From Klebsiella electrica (GTDB taxonomy: Bacteria > Pseudomonadota > Gammaproteobacteria > Enterobacterales > Enterobacteriaceae), in contig NZ_CP041247.1 of assembly GCF_006711645.1 (NCBI RefSeq), positions 2,480,001-2,544,000 on the forward strand: a stretch of DNA of 64,000 nucleotides, read 5' to 3'. The notes beneath the pieces were generated by a model. The model saw only the letters and a list, made by a program, of their open reading frames with translations. It searched no databases and was not told the origin of the DNA. The position numbers and the translations under genes were made by a program. Of this stretch, positions 7,320 through 15,815 are shown in pieces. How positions within the stretch are numbered: position 1 is the first letter of the stretch; every line of letters begins with the position of its first letter.

Positions 7320-8333
7320 TTACGATTTTACAACCGCAGCGGCAGAAAACTTCTTCCGGTATGCCGACGGGCTGATAGCGAACTGCTGACGAAAATGGTG
7401 ACGCAGAGTACCGGCATCGGCGAACCCGCTAAGTTCGGCGATTTTATCGATGCTGATGCGGCTATGGGTCAGATGCTGCTGCGCGCGCTGCAACCGCTCA
7501 TCCAGCAGCCAGCGGGCAGGGGTTTTGCCGGTCGCCGCCTGAAAACGGCGTAAAAACGTGCGGGGACTCATTCCCGCCTGCCGGGCCAGCGACGCCACGG
7601 TATGGCTGGCGGCGAGATGCTGATGCAGATAATCAAACACCAGCCCCAGGCGCTGGCTTTCCCGCGCCTGGGCGACGGGGCGGACCACCTGCTGCGCCTG
7701 CGCGCCGTCGCGGTGCGGAGAGACAACCAGCCGCCTGGCCACGGTATTGGCGGCGTCAATGCCGTAATCCTCGCGCACGAGGTGCAGACACAGGTCGATA
7801 CCAGCGGCGCTGCCCGCGGAGGTCATGATGCCGTCAGAACCCACGTACAGCACATCGGCGACCACGTCGATCGACGGGAAGCGCTGGCGCAGGGTTTCCG
7901 TATATCGCCAGTGCGTTGTCGCCCTGCGGCCATTGAGCAACCCGGCCGCCGCGAGGACAAAGACGCCGGAGCAGATTGAGATAATCCGGCAACCGCGGGC
8001 ATGGGCGGCGGCTAAGGCATCGCACAGCGCCGCCGGGACCGGCGCATCGATCCCGCGCCAGCCGGGGACCACGATAGTCTGCGCATCGTGAAGCAAATTC
8101 ATCCCGCCGTCGGTCATCAGACGGATCCCGCCGGTAGCCCGCAGCTCACCGTCATCGATGGCGGCGACCGCGAACTGGTACCAGCGCTCGCCCATCTCCG
8201 GGCGAGGAAGACCAAAGATCTCCACCGCGATCCCAAACTCAAAGGTGCACAGGCCATCATAGGCCAGCACAACCACCCGGTGGCGCGACAAGGTCAGGGG
8301 AGGATTTGTCAGGATTTCAACGTTTTCTGTCAT
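7320..8333 (-). CDS. ftrA: GlxA-type AraC regulator FtrA
   Basis: A 337-residue regulator of the GlxA/FtrA group. The N-terminal 200 residues form a DJ-1/PfpI glutamine-amidotransferase-like domain (V-V-V-L-A-Y-D-G-L near residue 20, I-I-S-I-C-S-G-V-F near 115 with the nucleophile-elbow Cys). The C-terminus is an AraC double helix-turn-helix (L-A-R-Q-A-G-M-S-P-R-T-F-L-R-R-F, then I-A-E-L-S-G-F-A-D-A-G-T-L-R-H-H-F). The start at 8333 matches the family N-terminus; an in-frame ATG at 8366 is the alternative and neither has a clear ribosome binding site. It is divergent from a rhodanese gene, a pairing I know from related species, so it probably controls that gene. Confidence 0.85.
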   Translation of the reverse strand: MTENVEILTNPPLTLSRHRVVVLAYDGLCTFEFGIAVEIFGLPRPEMGERWYQFAVAAIDDGELRATGGIRLMTDGGMNLLHDAQTIVVPGWRGIDAPVPAALCDALAAAHARGCRIISICSGVFVLAAAGLLNGRRATTHWRYTETLRQRFPSIDVVADVLYVGSDGIMTSAGSAAGIDLCLHLVREDYGIDAANTVARRLVVSPHRDGAQAQQVVRPVAQARESQRLGLVFDYLHQHLAASHTVASLARQAGMSPRTFLRRFQAATGKTPARWLLDERLQRAQQHLTHSRISIDKIAELSGFADAGTLRHHFRQQFAISPSAYRKKFSAAAVVKS

Positions 8334-8401
8334 GGTTGCCGGCAGAGGTTCGGTGGGGGGATTCATTAAATTAGTGGTACCACAGACAAGGAGAATACGC
8401 C

Positions 8402-8794
8402 ATGAGTGTTGTAACCGCTTTTCCCCCAGCCACCTCCGCCGACGCTGCCGCCTGGTTCCGGCATAAACTGAGTTTCGAAACCGACTGCGCGGATGTTTAC
8501 AGCGCCATACGCAGCGGGGCGGGCGATTTTGTCCTGCTGCACGTCGTCGGCAGCGCGGAGACCTTTGCCCGGCGGCATCTGCCCGGGGCGCTGCATTTGC
8601 CGCATCGCCTGATCGATAGCGCCCGAATGAGCGCGTGGCCAGCTGAGACGCTGTTCGTCGTCTATTGCGCCGGCCCACACTGCAACGGCGCGGATATTGC
8701 CGCTCTCAAGCTGGCTGAACTCGGGCGTCCGGTCAAAATGATGCTCGGCGGCCTCACCGGCTGGCAGGACGAGGGGCTGCCTTTCGCCGACTGA
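8402..8794 (+). CDS. Rhodanese-like domain protein
   Basis: A 130-residue single-domain rhodanese. It shows the family's first motif (H-L-P-G-A-L-H-L-P-H near residue 60) and the active-site loop Y-C-A-G-P-H-C-N-G-A near 89-98, whose first Cys would carry the persulfide. C-terminal G-G-L-T-G-W-Q-D-E-G-L-P is the usual ending of sulfurtransferases. Single-domain rhodaneses move sulfane sulfur or reduce related oxyanions. The divergent FtrA regulator 68 bases away is the probable controller. No signal peptide, so cytoplasmic. Confidence 0.88.
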   Translation: MSVVTAFPPATSADAAAWFRHKLSFETDCADVYSAIRSGAGDFVLLHVVGSAETFARRHLPGALHLPHRLIDSARMSAWPAETLFVVYCAGPHCNGADIAALKLAELGRPVKMMLGGLTGWQDEGLPFAD

Positions 8795-8833
8795 CTTTCG
8801 CGGCCGGTTTCCTGCCGGCAGCCGGCTGCAAAA

Positions 8834-8846
8834 TGAATTTATTTCA
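8834..8846 (+). promoter_or_regulatory. MetR-type binding site upstream of the methionine synthase-like gene
   Basis: TGAATTTATTTCA fits the MetR consensus TGAA-N5-TTCA exactly. It lies about 140 bases before the start of the gene. A second partial copy (TGAAATTTTC) follows at about 8853, and an AGAAGTCT close to the MetJ met-box AGACGTCT lies near 8914. MetR control, with homocysteine as co-effector, would suit the product. Confidence 0.6.
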
Positions 8847-8984
8847 TGTCCGATGAAATTTTCTCGTTTGCCGCTGACGGCAGTGCATGACAGTATCTGG
8901 ACATATAGCCATCCAGAAGTCTAAAATTCAAATAATGAACTATCACGGCAGGCAACTAATTGTGCTTACCGCTAAGGAGACACC

Positions 8985-10088
8985 ATGCAACGTCAACAGG
9001 CCCCGTTCCGCGCAGATATCGTCGGCAGTTTTTTACGTCCGGATGCAATAAAAGTCGCGCGTCAGCAGCTTGCCGAAGGCGCCATAGATGCGCAGCAATT
9101 GCGCCAGATTGAAAATGATGCCATTCGCCAGTTGGTTCAGCAGCAGTGCGATTGCGGGCTGCACGTGGTGACCGACGGCGAATTTCGCCGCGCATGGTGG
9201 CACTTCGATTTCTTCGATGGGTTAGAAGGCGTTGAACGCTACGATGCCGACAAAGGGATCCAGTTCAACGGCGTGCAGACCAAAGCCCACGGCGTTCGGG
9301 TCATCGGCAAACTGGCGTTTGGCGATCATCCGATGCTGGAAGATTTTCGTTATCTGAAAAGCGTCAGCGGTGAAGCGCAGCCGAAGATGACCATTCCAAG
9401 CCCAAGCGTGCTCCATTTCCGCGGCGGGCGTAAAGATATCGACGCCACGGTTTACCCGGACCTCGCCGACTACTTCGACGATCTGGCGACCACCTGGCGC
9501 GATGCCATCCGCGCCTTCTATGATGCCGGCTGCCGCTATCTGCAGCTTGACGATACCGTCTGGGCCTATCTGTGCTCCGATGAACAGCGTCAGCAGGTAC
9601 GCGATCGCGGCGAGGACCCGGATGAACTGGCGCGTATTTATGCCCGCGTTCTGAACCAGGCTCTGGAAGGCAAACCGGACGATTTGACCATCGGCCTGCA
9701 CGTATGTCGCGGTAACTTCCGTTCCACCTGGATTTCCGAAGGCGGCTATGAGCCGGTCGCTGAGGTGCTGTTTGGCGGCGTCAACGTCGATGCGTTCTTC
9801 CTTGAGTACGATAATGACCGCTCCGGCGATTTCGCCCCGCTGCGCTTTATCCGTCCGGGCAAGCAGCAGGTGGTACTGGGATTAATCACCACCAAAAACG
9901 GCGAGCTGGAAAACCCGCAAGGAGTAAAAGCCCGTCTGCAGGAGGCTGCGCAGTATGTCGCGCTGCAGCAGATTTGCCTCAGCCCGCAGTGTGGCTTCGC
10001 CTCAACCGAAGAGGGGAACGCGCTGACGGAAGCTCAGCAGTGGGATAAAGTCCGCCTGGTCACCGGGATCGCCGCTCAGGTCTGGTAA
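8985..10088 (+). CDS. Cobalamin-independent methionine synthase-like protein (MetE C-terminal type)
   Basis: A 367-residue protein of the short MetE/YxjG type, half the length of full MetE and corresponding to its catalytic C-terminal barrel. Zn-binding residues are visible in G-L-H-V-C-R-G-N (His-x-Cys, near residue 232) and in S-P-Q-C-G-F-A-S (second Cys near 337). The N-terminus has the family R-A-D-I-V-G-S-F-L-R-P and V-T-D-G-E-F-R-R-A-W-W. The enzyme would move a methyl group to homocysteine from a folate or other donor; such short forms may use alternative methyl donors (known of the group, not shown here). AAGGAG sits just before the start, and a MetR-type site lies upstream. Confidence 0.87.
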   Translation: MQRQQAPFRADIVGSFLRPDAIKVARQQLAEGAIDAQQLRQIENDAIRQLVQQQCDCGLHVVTDGEFRRAWWHFDFFDGLEGVERYDADKGIQFNGVQTKAHGVRVIGKLAFGDHPMLEDFRYLKSVSGEAQPKMTIPSPSVLHFRGGRKDIDATVYPDLADYFDDLATTWRDAIRAFYDAGCRYLQLDDTVWAYLCSDEQRQQVRDRGEDPDELARIYARVLNQALEGKPDDLTIGLHVCRGNFRSTWISEGGYEPVAEVLFGGVNVDAFFLEYDNDRSGDFAPLRFIRPGKQQVVLGLITTKNGELENPQGVKARLQEAAQYVALQQICLSPQCGFASTEEGNALTEAQQWDKVRLVTGIAAQVW

Positions 10089-10104
10089 CCGCCCTTCATC
10101 GCGC

Positions 10105-10131
10105 AGCGTTGCACCGTTTTGAGGCAACGCT
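10105..10131 (+). promoter_or_regulatory. Inverted repeat between metE-like gene and urtA
   Basis: An 8-bp perfect repeat (AGCGTTGC / GCAACGCT) around 11 bases. It is 17 bases after the upstream stop but lacks a T run. Part of it (TGCACC then GAGGCA) resembles a degenerate NtrC site, and it lies about 60-80 bases before the sigma-54 promoter, a usual place for an activator site. Confidence 0.35.
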
Positions 10132-10187
10132 GCCGGTCCGTTTTACGCCCGCCGCGCCGCCGCGCGCTTTCCCGCCGCCAGATAACC

Positions 10188-10202
10188 TGGCACCGTTTTT
10201 GC
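10188..10202 (+). promoter_or_regulatory. Sigma-54 promoter of the urt operon
   Basis: TGGCAC-CGTTT-TTGC is an exact match to the -24/-12 consensus of RpoN promoters, with the required 5-base spacer. It stands about 60 bases before the urtA start. For a urea importer this implies activation under nitrogen limitation, by NtrC (inference from known nitrogen control). Confidence 0.85.
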
Positions 10203-10262
10203 CTTATCACTTCCGGCTAGTCGTTTATTCATTTTCGTTTTTGCGATTTTCAGGAGTGAATC

Positions 10263-11534
10263 ATGCAGCGTCGAACATTATTAAAAGCTTTTGCACTCTC
10301 CGCCTCTACCGTTCTCATGGGCTACTCTTTCCAGGTTTATGCCGCCGACACGATTAAAGTCGGGATTATGCATTCGCTCTCCGGGACCATGGCGATTTCC
10401 GAAACGCCGTTGAAAGACGTGGCGCTGATGGCGATTGACGACATTAACGCCAAAGGCGGCGTGCTGGGGAAAAAGCTCGAGCCGGTGGTGGTCGATCCCG
10501 CCTCAAACTGGCCGCTGTTCGCGGAAAAAGCCCGCCAGCTGCTGACCCAGGACAAAGTGGCGGCGGTCTTTGGCTGCTGGACATCGGTGTCGCGCAAATC
10601 GGTGCTGCCGGTTTTTGAAGAGCTCAACGGTCTGCTGTTCTATCCGGTGCAGTACGAAGGCGAAGAGATGTCGCCAAACGTCTTCTATACCGGCGCAGCG
10701 CCGAATCAGCAGGCGATCCCGGCGGTGGAATATCTGCTGAGCGAAGATGGCGGCGGGGCGAAACGCTTCTTCCTGCTGGGCACCGATTACGTCTACCCGC
10801 GTACCACCAACAAAATTCTGCGCGCCTTCCTGCATGCAAAAGGGATCCAGGATAAAGACATCGAAGAGGTCTATACCCCGTTCGGTTACAGCGATTACCA
10901 GACTATCGTCGCCAATATCAAGAAATTCTCCGCCGGCGGCAAAACGGCGGTGGTGTCAACCATCAACGGCGACTCCAACGTCCCGTTTTATAAAGAGCTG
11001 GCAAACCAGGGTCTGAAAGCGACCGATGTGCCGGTGGTGGCCTTCTCGGTGGGCGAAGAGGAGCTGCGCGGGATTGATACCAAACCGCTGGTGGGGAACC
11101 TGGCGGCGTGGAACTACTTTGAGTCGCTTGATAACCCGACCAACAAACAGTTTGTGGCGGATTACCGCGCCTATGCCAAAGCCCACAAGCTGCCAAACGC
11201 CGACACCGTGGTGACTAACGATCCGATGGAAGCCACCTGGGTTGGGCTGCACATGTGGGCCCAGGCGGTCACCAAAGCGGGGACCACCAATGTCGATAAG
11301 GTACGGGCAGCGATGGCTGGCCAGACCTTCAACGCGCCATCAGGATTTACTCTGACCATGGATGCGACCAATCACCATCTGCACAAACCGGTGATGATTG
11401 GCGAAATCGAAAGCAACGGTCAGTTCAATGTCGTCTGGCAGACCGATAAGCCGGTACGCGCTCAGCCGTGGAGCCCGTGGATCGCTGGCAACGATAAGAA
11501 ACCCGATCATCCGGTAAAAACCGCCGCGAATTAA
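10263..11534 (+). CDS. urtA: Urea ABC transporter, substrate-binding protein UrtA
   Basis: A 423-residue periplasmic binding protein of the branched-chain amino acid type. The N-terminus has M-Q-R-R-T-L-L-K-A followed by a hydrophobic stretch ending near A-A-D at residue 28: a signal peptide with a Tat-like twin-arginine pair. Family-typical motifs are G-I-M-H-S-L-S-G-T-M-A near residue 33 and F-G-C-W-T-S-V-S-R-K near 100, and Y-P-V-Q-Y-E-G near 125, which in UrtA/FmdD binders forms the amide pocket. It opens a five-gene operon in the standard order and lies behind a sigma-54 promoter. Confidence 0.95.
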   Translation: MQRRTLLKAFALSASTVLMGYSFQVYAADTIKVGIMHSLSGTMAISETPLKDVALMAIDDINAKGGVLGKKLEPVVVDPASNWPLFAEKARQLLTQDKVAAVFGCWTSVSRKSVLPVFEELNGLLFYPVQYEGEEMSPNVFYTGAAPNQQAIPAVEYLLSEDGGGAKRFFLLGTDYVYPRTTNKILRAFLHAKGIQDKDIEEVYTPFGYSDYQTIVANIKKFSAGGKTAVVSTINGDSNVPFYKELANQGLKATDVPVVAFSVGEEELRGIDTKPLVGNLAAWNYFESLDNPTNKQFVADYRAYAKAHKLPNADTVVTNDPMEATWVGLHMWAQAVTKAGTTNVDKVRAAMAGQTFNAPSGFTLTMDATNHHLHKPVMIGEIESNGQFNVVWQTDKPVRAQPWSPWIAGNDKKPDHPVKTAAN

Positions 11535-11671
11535 GCGCCTCTCACGCGGGCGCGAACGCTTTGCCGGGGCGACATCTGTAGCCCCGGTCAGCGCCAGCGC
11601 CGCCGGGGATGTCCCGGACTCCCGTGCTACCCTCGTTAGCGTTAACGGGGAAATGACCCAAGGAGATACTC
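11535..11671 (+). repeat. REP-like GC-rich intergenic element in the urt operon
   Basis: Between urtA and urtB, GTAGCCCCGGTCAGCGC-like sequence is followed by an inverted GCCGGGGAT; a related stretch (GTAGCCCCGCTTAGCGTC) occurs again at about 31297. Such palindromic units are common between Klebsiella genes and can stabilise or limit the upstream message, here favouring more UrtA than permease (inference). Confidence 0.45.
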
Positions 11672-13237
11672 ATGAGCACATGGCGCATAGTGGGGTATTA
11701 CCTCGCGCTACTGGTGATGATCGCGCCGTGGCAGGCGCAGGCAGCGGATGCGGATGATTTTGTGGCGGCCAACCGCACCCAGCAGGCGCGCCTGCTGGAA
11801 CAGTGGGCCGCCGCGCCGGACGCACAGCGGCTGCCGCTGCTGCGGGCGTTGAAAGCGGAAACCCTGGTGGCGGACGAGAGCGGCCACGCCTTCAGCCAGC
11901 AGCAGGCGCTGGGGGCTACGCCCACGCCACAAGGGGCGATAAAACCGGTTCGCCTCACCAATCGCCTGCGTAACCTGGTCGCCGGGGCGCTGGCTACGCA
12001 TCTGCTGGTCAGTGACAGTGTCACGGAAAGGGCCGCTGCCGCCAGAACGTTGCAGCGGGAAGCGACGGCGGAAATGGCCGGGCTGTTACAACAACGGCTG
12101 GCGGTTGAAACTGATGAAGGCGTTAAAGCGCAGCTGGAAATTGCGCTGGCCCGTTTGCAGCTTGCCAGCCCCGACAGCGCCAGTCGGCTGGCCGCCGTTG
12201 AACGGCTCGGCCACTCCGTGGATCCGGATACCCAGGCCCTGCTGATTCCGTATACCGATCTGCAACATGAGCCGGACGCTCGCGTGCGCGATGCGGCGGC
12301 AAACAGCCTGAGCCAGATTAAACAGCGTCTGCTGCTCGGCGATATTCTCGGCCAGGCGTTTATGGGGCTGTCGCTGGGGTCGGTTTTGCTGCTGGCGGCG
12401 CTGGGGCTGGCCATCACCTACGGGCTGCTGGGCGTCATCAATATGGCGCATGGCGAGATGCTGATGATTGGCGCCTACAGTTGCTGGCTGGTGCAGCAGG
12501 CGCTGGCTCAACTGGCGCCGCAGTGGCTGGCTTTTTATCCGCTGATCGCGCTGCCGGTCGCCTTCCTGATAACCGGCGGCATCGGCATGGCGCTGGAACG
12601 TACCATCATTCGTCATCTCTATGGTCGCCCGCTGGAGACGCTGCTGGCCACCTGGGGGATTAGCCTGATGCTGATCCAACTGGTGCGCATGCTGTTCGGC
12701 GCCCAGAACCTGGAAGTGGCCAACCCGGCCTGGCTCTCCGGCGGCTTGCAGGTTCTGCCGAACCTGATCCTGCCGTGGAACCGCCTGGCGGTGCTCGGCT
12801 TTGTGCTGCTGGTGCTGTTCTTCACCTGGTTAATTCTCAATAAAACGCGCTTAGGCATGAACGTGCGGGCGGTGACCCAAAACCGGGCGATGGCCGCCTG
12901 CTGCGGTGTGCCGACCGGGCGAGTGGATATGCTGGCGTTTGGTCTCGGTTCGGGTATCGCCGGACTGGGGGGCGTGGCGCTGTCGCAGCTGGGTAACGTC
13001 GGTCCGGAGCTGGGTCAGGGCTATATCATCGATTCATTCCTGGTGGTGGTGCTTGGCGGCGTCGGCCAGCTGGCGGGAAGCGTGGTGGCGGCTTTTGGCC
13101 TGGGGATCTTCAACAAAATCCTCGAACCGCAGCTCGGGGCGGTGCTGGGTAAGATCCTGATTCTGGTGCTGATCATTCTGTTTATTCAGAAACGTCCGCA
13201 GGGGCTGTTTGCCTTGAAAGGGAGGGTAATTGACTGA
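11672..13237 (+). CDS. urtB: Urea ABC transporter, permease UrtB
   Basis: A 521-residue membrane protein. As in other UrtB proteins there is a signal peptide (ending about A-Q-A-A-D), then a periplasmic helical-repeat domain to residue about 225, then a LivH-like permease core with about eight membrane spans (from G-Q-A-F-M-G-L-S-L-G-S near 228). I-N-M-A-H-G-E-M-L-M-I-G-A-Y near 256 and the conserved G-L-G-G near 435 are permease signatures. AAGGAG precedes the start. The stop overlaps the urtC start (TGATG). A 137-base gap from urtA holds a REP-like GC-rich stretch. Confidence 0.94.
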   Translation: MSTWRIVGYYLALLVMIAPWQAQAADADDFVAANRTQQARLLEQWAAAPDAQRLPLLRALKAETLVADESGHAFSQQQALGATPTPQGAIKPVRLTNRLRNLVAGALATHLLVSDSVTERAAAARTLQREATAEMAGLLQQRLAVETDEGVKAQLEIALARLQLASPDSASRLAAVERLGHSVDPDTQALLIPYTDLQHEPDARVRDAAANSLSQIKQRLLLGDILGQAFMGLSLGSVLLLAALGLAITYGLLGVINMAHGEMLMIGAYSCWLVQQALAQLAPQWLAFYPLIALPVAFLITGGIGMALERTIIRHLYGRPLETLLATWGISLMLIQLVRMLFGAQNLEVANPAWLSGGLQVLPNLILPWNRLAVLGFVLLVLFFTWLILNKTRLGMNVRAVTQNRAMAACCGVPTGRVDMLAFGLGSGIAGLGGVALSQLGNVGPELGQGYIIDSFLVVVLGGVGQLAGSVVAAFGLGIFNKILEPQLGAVLGKILILVLIILFIQKRPQGLFALKGRVID

Positions 13238-14310
13238 TGAGCCAACCTATTACTTTGACGCTGGCGCGCAAAGCGCCGCGACCGCTGCAGTGGCTCGGCG
13301 GATTGCTGGTGCTCGGGCTACTGAGCATGCCCTTTTTAGCGCTGCTGCCGCAGTCGCATCCGCTGGCGGTCTCCACCTGGCTGCTGACCCTGACCGGTAA
13401 AATCCTCTGTTACGCCATTGTCGCCGTGGCGCTGGATCTGGTCTGGGGCTACGCCGGTATGCTGTCGCTGGGCCACGGCATCTTTTTCGCCCTCGGCGGC
13501 TATGCGATGGGCATGTATCTGATGCGTCAGGCGGCGGGCGACGGTCTGCCGGCGTTCATGTCTTTTCTGTCATGGAGCGAGCTGCCGTGGTTCTGGTGGG
13601 GCACTCAGCATTTTGCCTGGGCGATGCTGCTGGTGGTGCTGGTTCCGGGCCTGCTGGCGCTGGTCTTCGGCTGGTTTGCTTTCCGCTCTAAAATCAAAGG
13701 TGTCTACTTCTCAATCATGACCCAGGCGTTGACCTACGCCGGCATGCTGCTCTTTTTCCGCAACGAGACCGGTTTTGGCGGCAACAACGGTTTTACCGGA
13801 TTCACCACGCTGCTGGGTTATTCCGTGACCGCGACCAGCACGCGGGCCGCGCTGTTTATGGTCACGGTTTTACTGCTGCTGCTGACCTTAGGAATCGGCT
13901 ATCTGCTGGCGCAGAGCAAATTCGGCCGGATCCTGACGGCGGTGCGTGATGCGGAAAACCGGCTGATGTTCTGCGGATACGATCCGCGCGGATTTAAGCT
14001 GCTGGTATGGACGCTCTCGGCGGTGCTGTGTGGCCTGGCGGGCGCGCTGTACGTGCCTCAGGTGGGGATTATTAACCCCAGCGAAATGTCACCGACCAAC
14101 TCTATTGAAGCGGCTATTTGGGTCGCGCTTGGCGGGCGCGGCACCTTAATTGGCCCGGTGCTTGGCGCCGGGCTGGTGAACGGCGCGAAAAGCCTGTTCA
14201 CCGTCACTATGCCGGAATACTGGCAACTGTTTCTTGGCCTGATATTTATCATCGTGACCCTGTTTTTACCTCGCGGGGTGATTGGCCTGCTACGTAAAGG
14301 AGACCGCTGA
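13237..14310 (+). CDS. urtC: Urea ABC transporter, permease UrtC
   Basis: A 357-residue LivM-like permease with about nine hydrophobic spans. Typical motifs are D-L-V-W-G-Y-A-G-M-L-S-L-G-H-G near residue 66 and G-L-A-G-A-L-Y-V-P-Q near 265, followed by E-A-A-I-W-V-A-L-G-G-R-G-T-L near 289 where the coupling helix contacts the ATPases. It pairs with UrtB to form the membrane channel. Start and stop overlap the neighbouring genes, so all are translated from one message. Confidence 0.94.
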   Translation: MSQPITLTLARKAPRPLQWLGGLLVLGLLSMPFLALLPQSHPLAVSTWLLTLTGKILCYAIVAVALDLVWGYAGMLSLGHGIFFALGGYAMGMYLMRQAAGDGLPAFMSFLSWSELPWFWWGTQHFAWAMLLVVLVPGLLALVFGWFAFRSKIKGVYFSIMTQALTYAGMLLFFRNETGFGGNNGFTGFTTLLGYSVTATSTRAALFMVTVLLLLLTLGIGYLLAQSKFGRILTAVRDAENRLMFCGYDPRGFKLLVWTLSAVLCGLAGALYVPQVGIINPSEMSPTNSIEAAIWVALGGRGTLIGPVLGAGLVNGAKSLFTVTMPEYWQLFLGLIFIIVTLFLPRGVIGLLRKGDR

Positions 14311-15107
14311 TGCAACCGGATGAAGGCCTTTTTACCCGCCAGCAGCCCACGGACCGCTTTCGCGAGCAGACCGACCCGGTGCTTGAGCTGGAGAACATCA
14401 ACGTCAATTTTGATGGTTTTCAGGCGCTGACGGATCTCTCGTTGCAGATTGGCGTGGGCGAACTGCGCTGCATTATCGGGCCGAACGGCGCCGGAAAAAC
14501 GACGCTGATGGATGTGATTACCGGCAAAACCCGGCCACAGAGCGGCAGGGCGCGGTATGACCAGTCGATCGACCTGCTCGGACTTGACCCTATCGCTATC
14601 GCCCGCCAGGGGATCGGCCGTAAGTTTCAGAAACCGACGGTGTTTGAGGCGCTGACCGTCGCCGAAAACCTTGAGCTGGCGCTGAAAGGCGATAAGTCGG
14701 TCTGGGCCAGCCTGCGGGCGCGGCTGAACGGCGAGCAGGAGGACCGCATCAGCGACATTCTGCGCCTGCTGCGTCTTGATGGCGAACGCGCGCGTCCGGC
14801 AGGGCTGCTTTCGCACGGACAAAAACAGTTTCTCGAGATTGGCATGCTGCTGGTCCAGGAGCCGCATCTGTTGCTGCTGGATGAGCCCGCCGCCGGGATG
14901 ACCGATGCTGAAACCGAGTACACCGCCGAGCTGTTTCGTACCCTCGCCGGGCAACATTCCCTGATGGTGGTGGAGCACGATATGGGGTTTGTCGAAACTA
15001 TCGCTGACCGGGTCACGGTGTTGCATCAGGGCCAGGTGCTGGCGGAGGGCTCGCTGCGCGAGGTGCAGGCGAATGAGCAGGTGATTGAAGTGTATCTCGG
15101 TCGTTAA
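14310..15107 (+). CDS. urtD: Urea ABC transporter, ATPase UrtD
   Basis: A 265-residue ABC ATPase. Walker A I-G-P-N-G-A-G-K-T-T near residues 56-65, the signature L-S-H-G-Q-K-Q near 168, and Walker B L-L-L-L-D-E-P near 187 followed by the switch His in V-V-E-H-D. The signature has His in place of the usual second Gly, as is common in UrtD/LivG-type proteins. An N-terminal extension of about 24 polar residues precedes the domain. It overlaps the urtC stop by one base. Confidence 0.94.
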   Translation: MQPDEGLFTRQQPTDRFREQTDPVLELENINVNFDGFQALTDLSLQIGVGELRCIIGPNGAGKTTLMDVITGKTRPQSGRARYDQSIDLLGLDPIAIARQGIGRKFQKPTVFEALTVAENLELALKGDKSVWASLRARLNGEQEDRISDILRLLRLDGERARPAGLLSHGQKQFLEIGMLLVQEPHLLLLDEPAAGMTDAETEYTAELFRTLAGQHSLMVVEHDMGFVETIADRVTVLHQGQVLAEGSLREVQANEQVIEVYLGR

Positions 15108-15116
15108 GGAGAGCGA

Positions 15117-15815
15117 ATGCTACAGGTTAACCAGTTACATCAATATTATGGCGGCAGCCACATTCTGCGCGGGGTCGACTTTGCGGCCCGGCAAGGCGAG
15201 GTTACCTGTCTGCTGGGGCGCAATGGCGTGGGTAAAACCACCTTACTGAAGTGTCTGATGGGGCTTATCCCGGCGCGCAGCGGCGAAGTCATCTGGCAGG
15301 ACAAACCGATTACCCAGCGTAAACCGCACCAGCGGGTGCAGGCTGGCATCGCCTATGTGCCGCAGGGACGTGAAATCTTTCCTCGCCTGACGGTGGAAGA
15401 GAACCTGCTGATGGGGCTGTCGCGATTCCCGGCCAGGGACGCCGGGCAGGTACCGGAGGAGATTTATCAGCTGTTTCCGGTGCTGAAAACCATGAAACAG
15501 CGGCGCGGCGGCGATCTCTCCGGCGGTCAGCAGCAGCAGCTGGCGATTGGTCGCGCGCTGGCCAGTCGGCCGCAACTGCTGATCCTCGACGAGCCGACGG
15601 AAGGTATCCAGCCATCGGTCATCAAAGAGATTGGCGAAGTGATCCGCCAGCTGGCGAACCGTGGCGATATGGCTATTCTGCTGGTCGAGCAGTTCTATGA
15701 CTTTGCCGCGGCGCTGGCCGATCGCTATCTGGTGATGTCGCGGGGAACGATTATTCAGCAGGGTAACGGGGCGGAGATGGAAGCCGAAGGGGTACGCGGC
15801 ATGGTGACAATTTAA
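15117..15815 (+). CDS. urtE: Urea ABC transporter, ATPase UrtE
   Basis: A 232-residue LivF-type ATPase: Walker A L-L-G-R-N-G-V-G-K-T-T near residues 32-42, A-Y-V-P-Q-G-R-E-I-F in the Q-loop region near 80, signature L-S-G-G-Q-Q-Q-Q near 134, Walker B L-L-I-L-D-E-P near 154. It forms the ATPase pair with UrtD. It begins nine bases after the urtD stop with AAGGAG upstream and is the last gene of the operon. Confidence 0.94.
   Translation: MLQVNQLHQYYGGSHILRGVDFAARQGEVTCLLGRNGVGKTTLLKCLMGLIPARSGEVIWQDKPITQRKPHQRVQAGIAYVPQGREIFPRLTVEENLLMGLSRFPARDAGQVPEEIYQLFPVLKTMKQRRGGDLSGGQQQQLAIGRALASRPQLLILDEPTEGIQPSVIKEIGEVIRQLANRGDMAILLVEQFYDFAAALADRYLVMSRGTIIQQGNGAEMEAEGVRGMVTI

Noticed and set aside
8366..8678. 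N-terminal extension of FtrA by up to 115 residues
   Set aside because: The added part is Arg-rich, lies antisense to the rhodanese gene, and has no similarity to the family.
14058..15026. Long open frame (322 codons) on the minus strand
   Set aside because: It is antisense to urtC and urtD, which are unmistakable; the sequence is His/Gln/Arg-rich without domain motifs.
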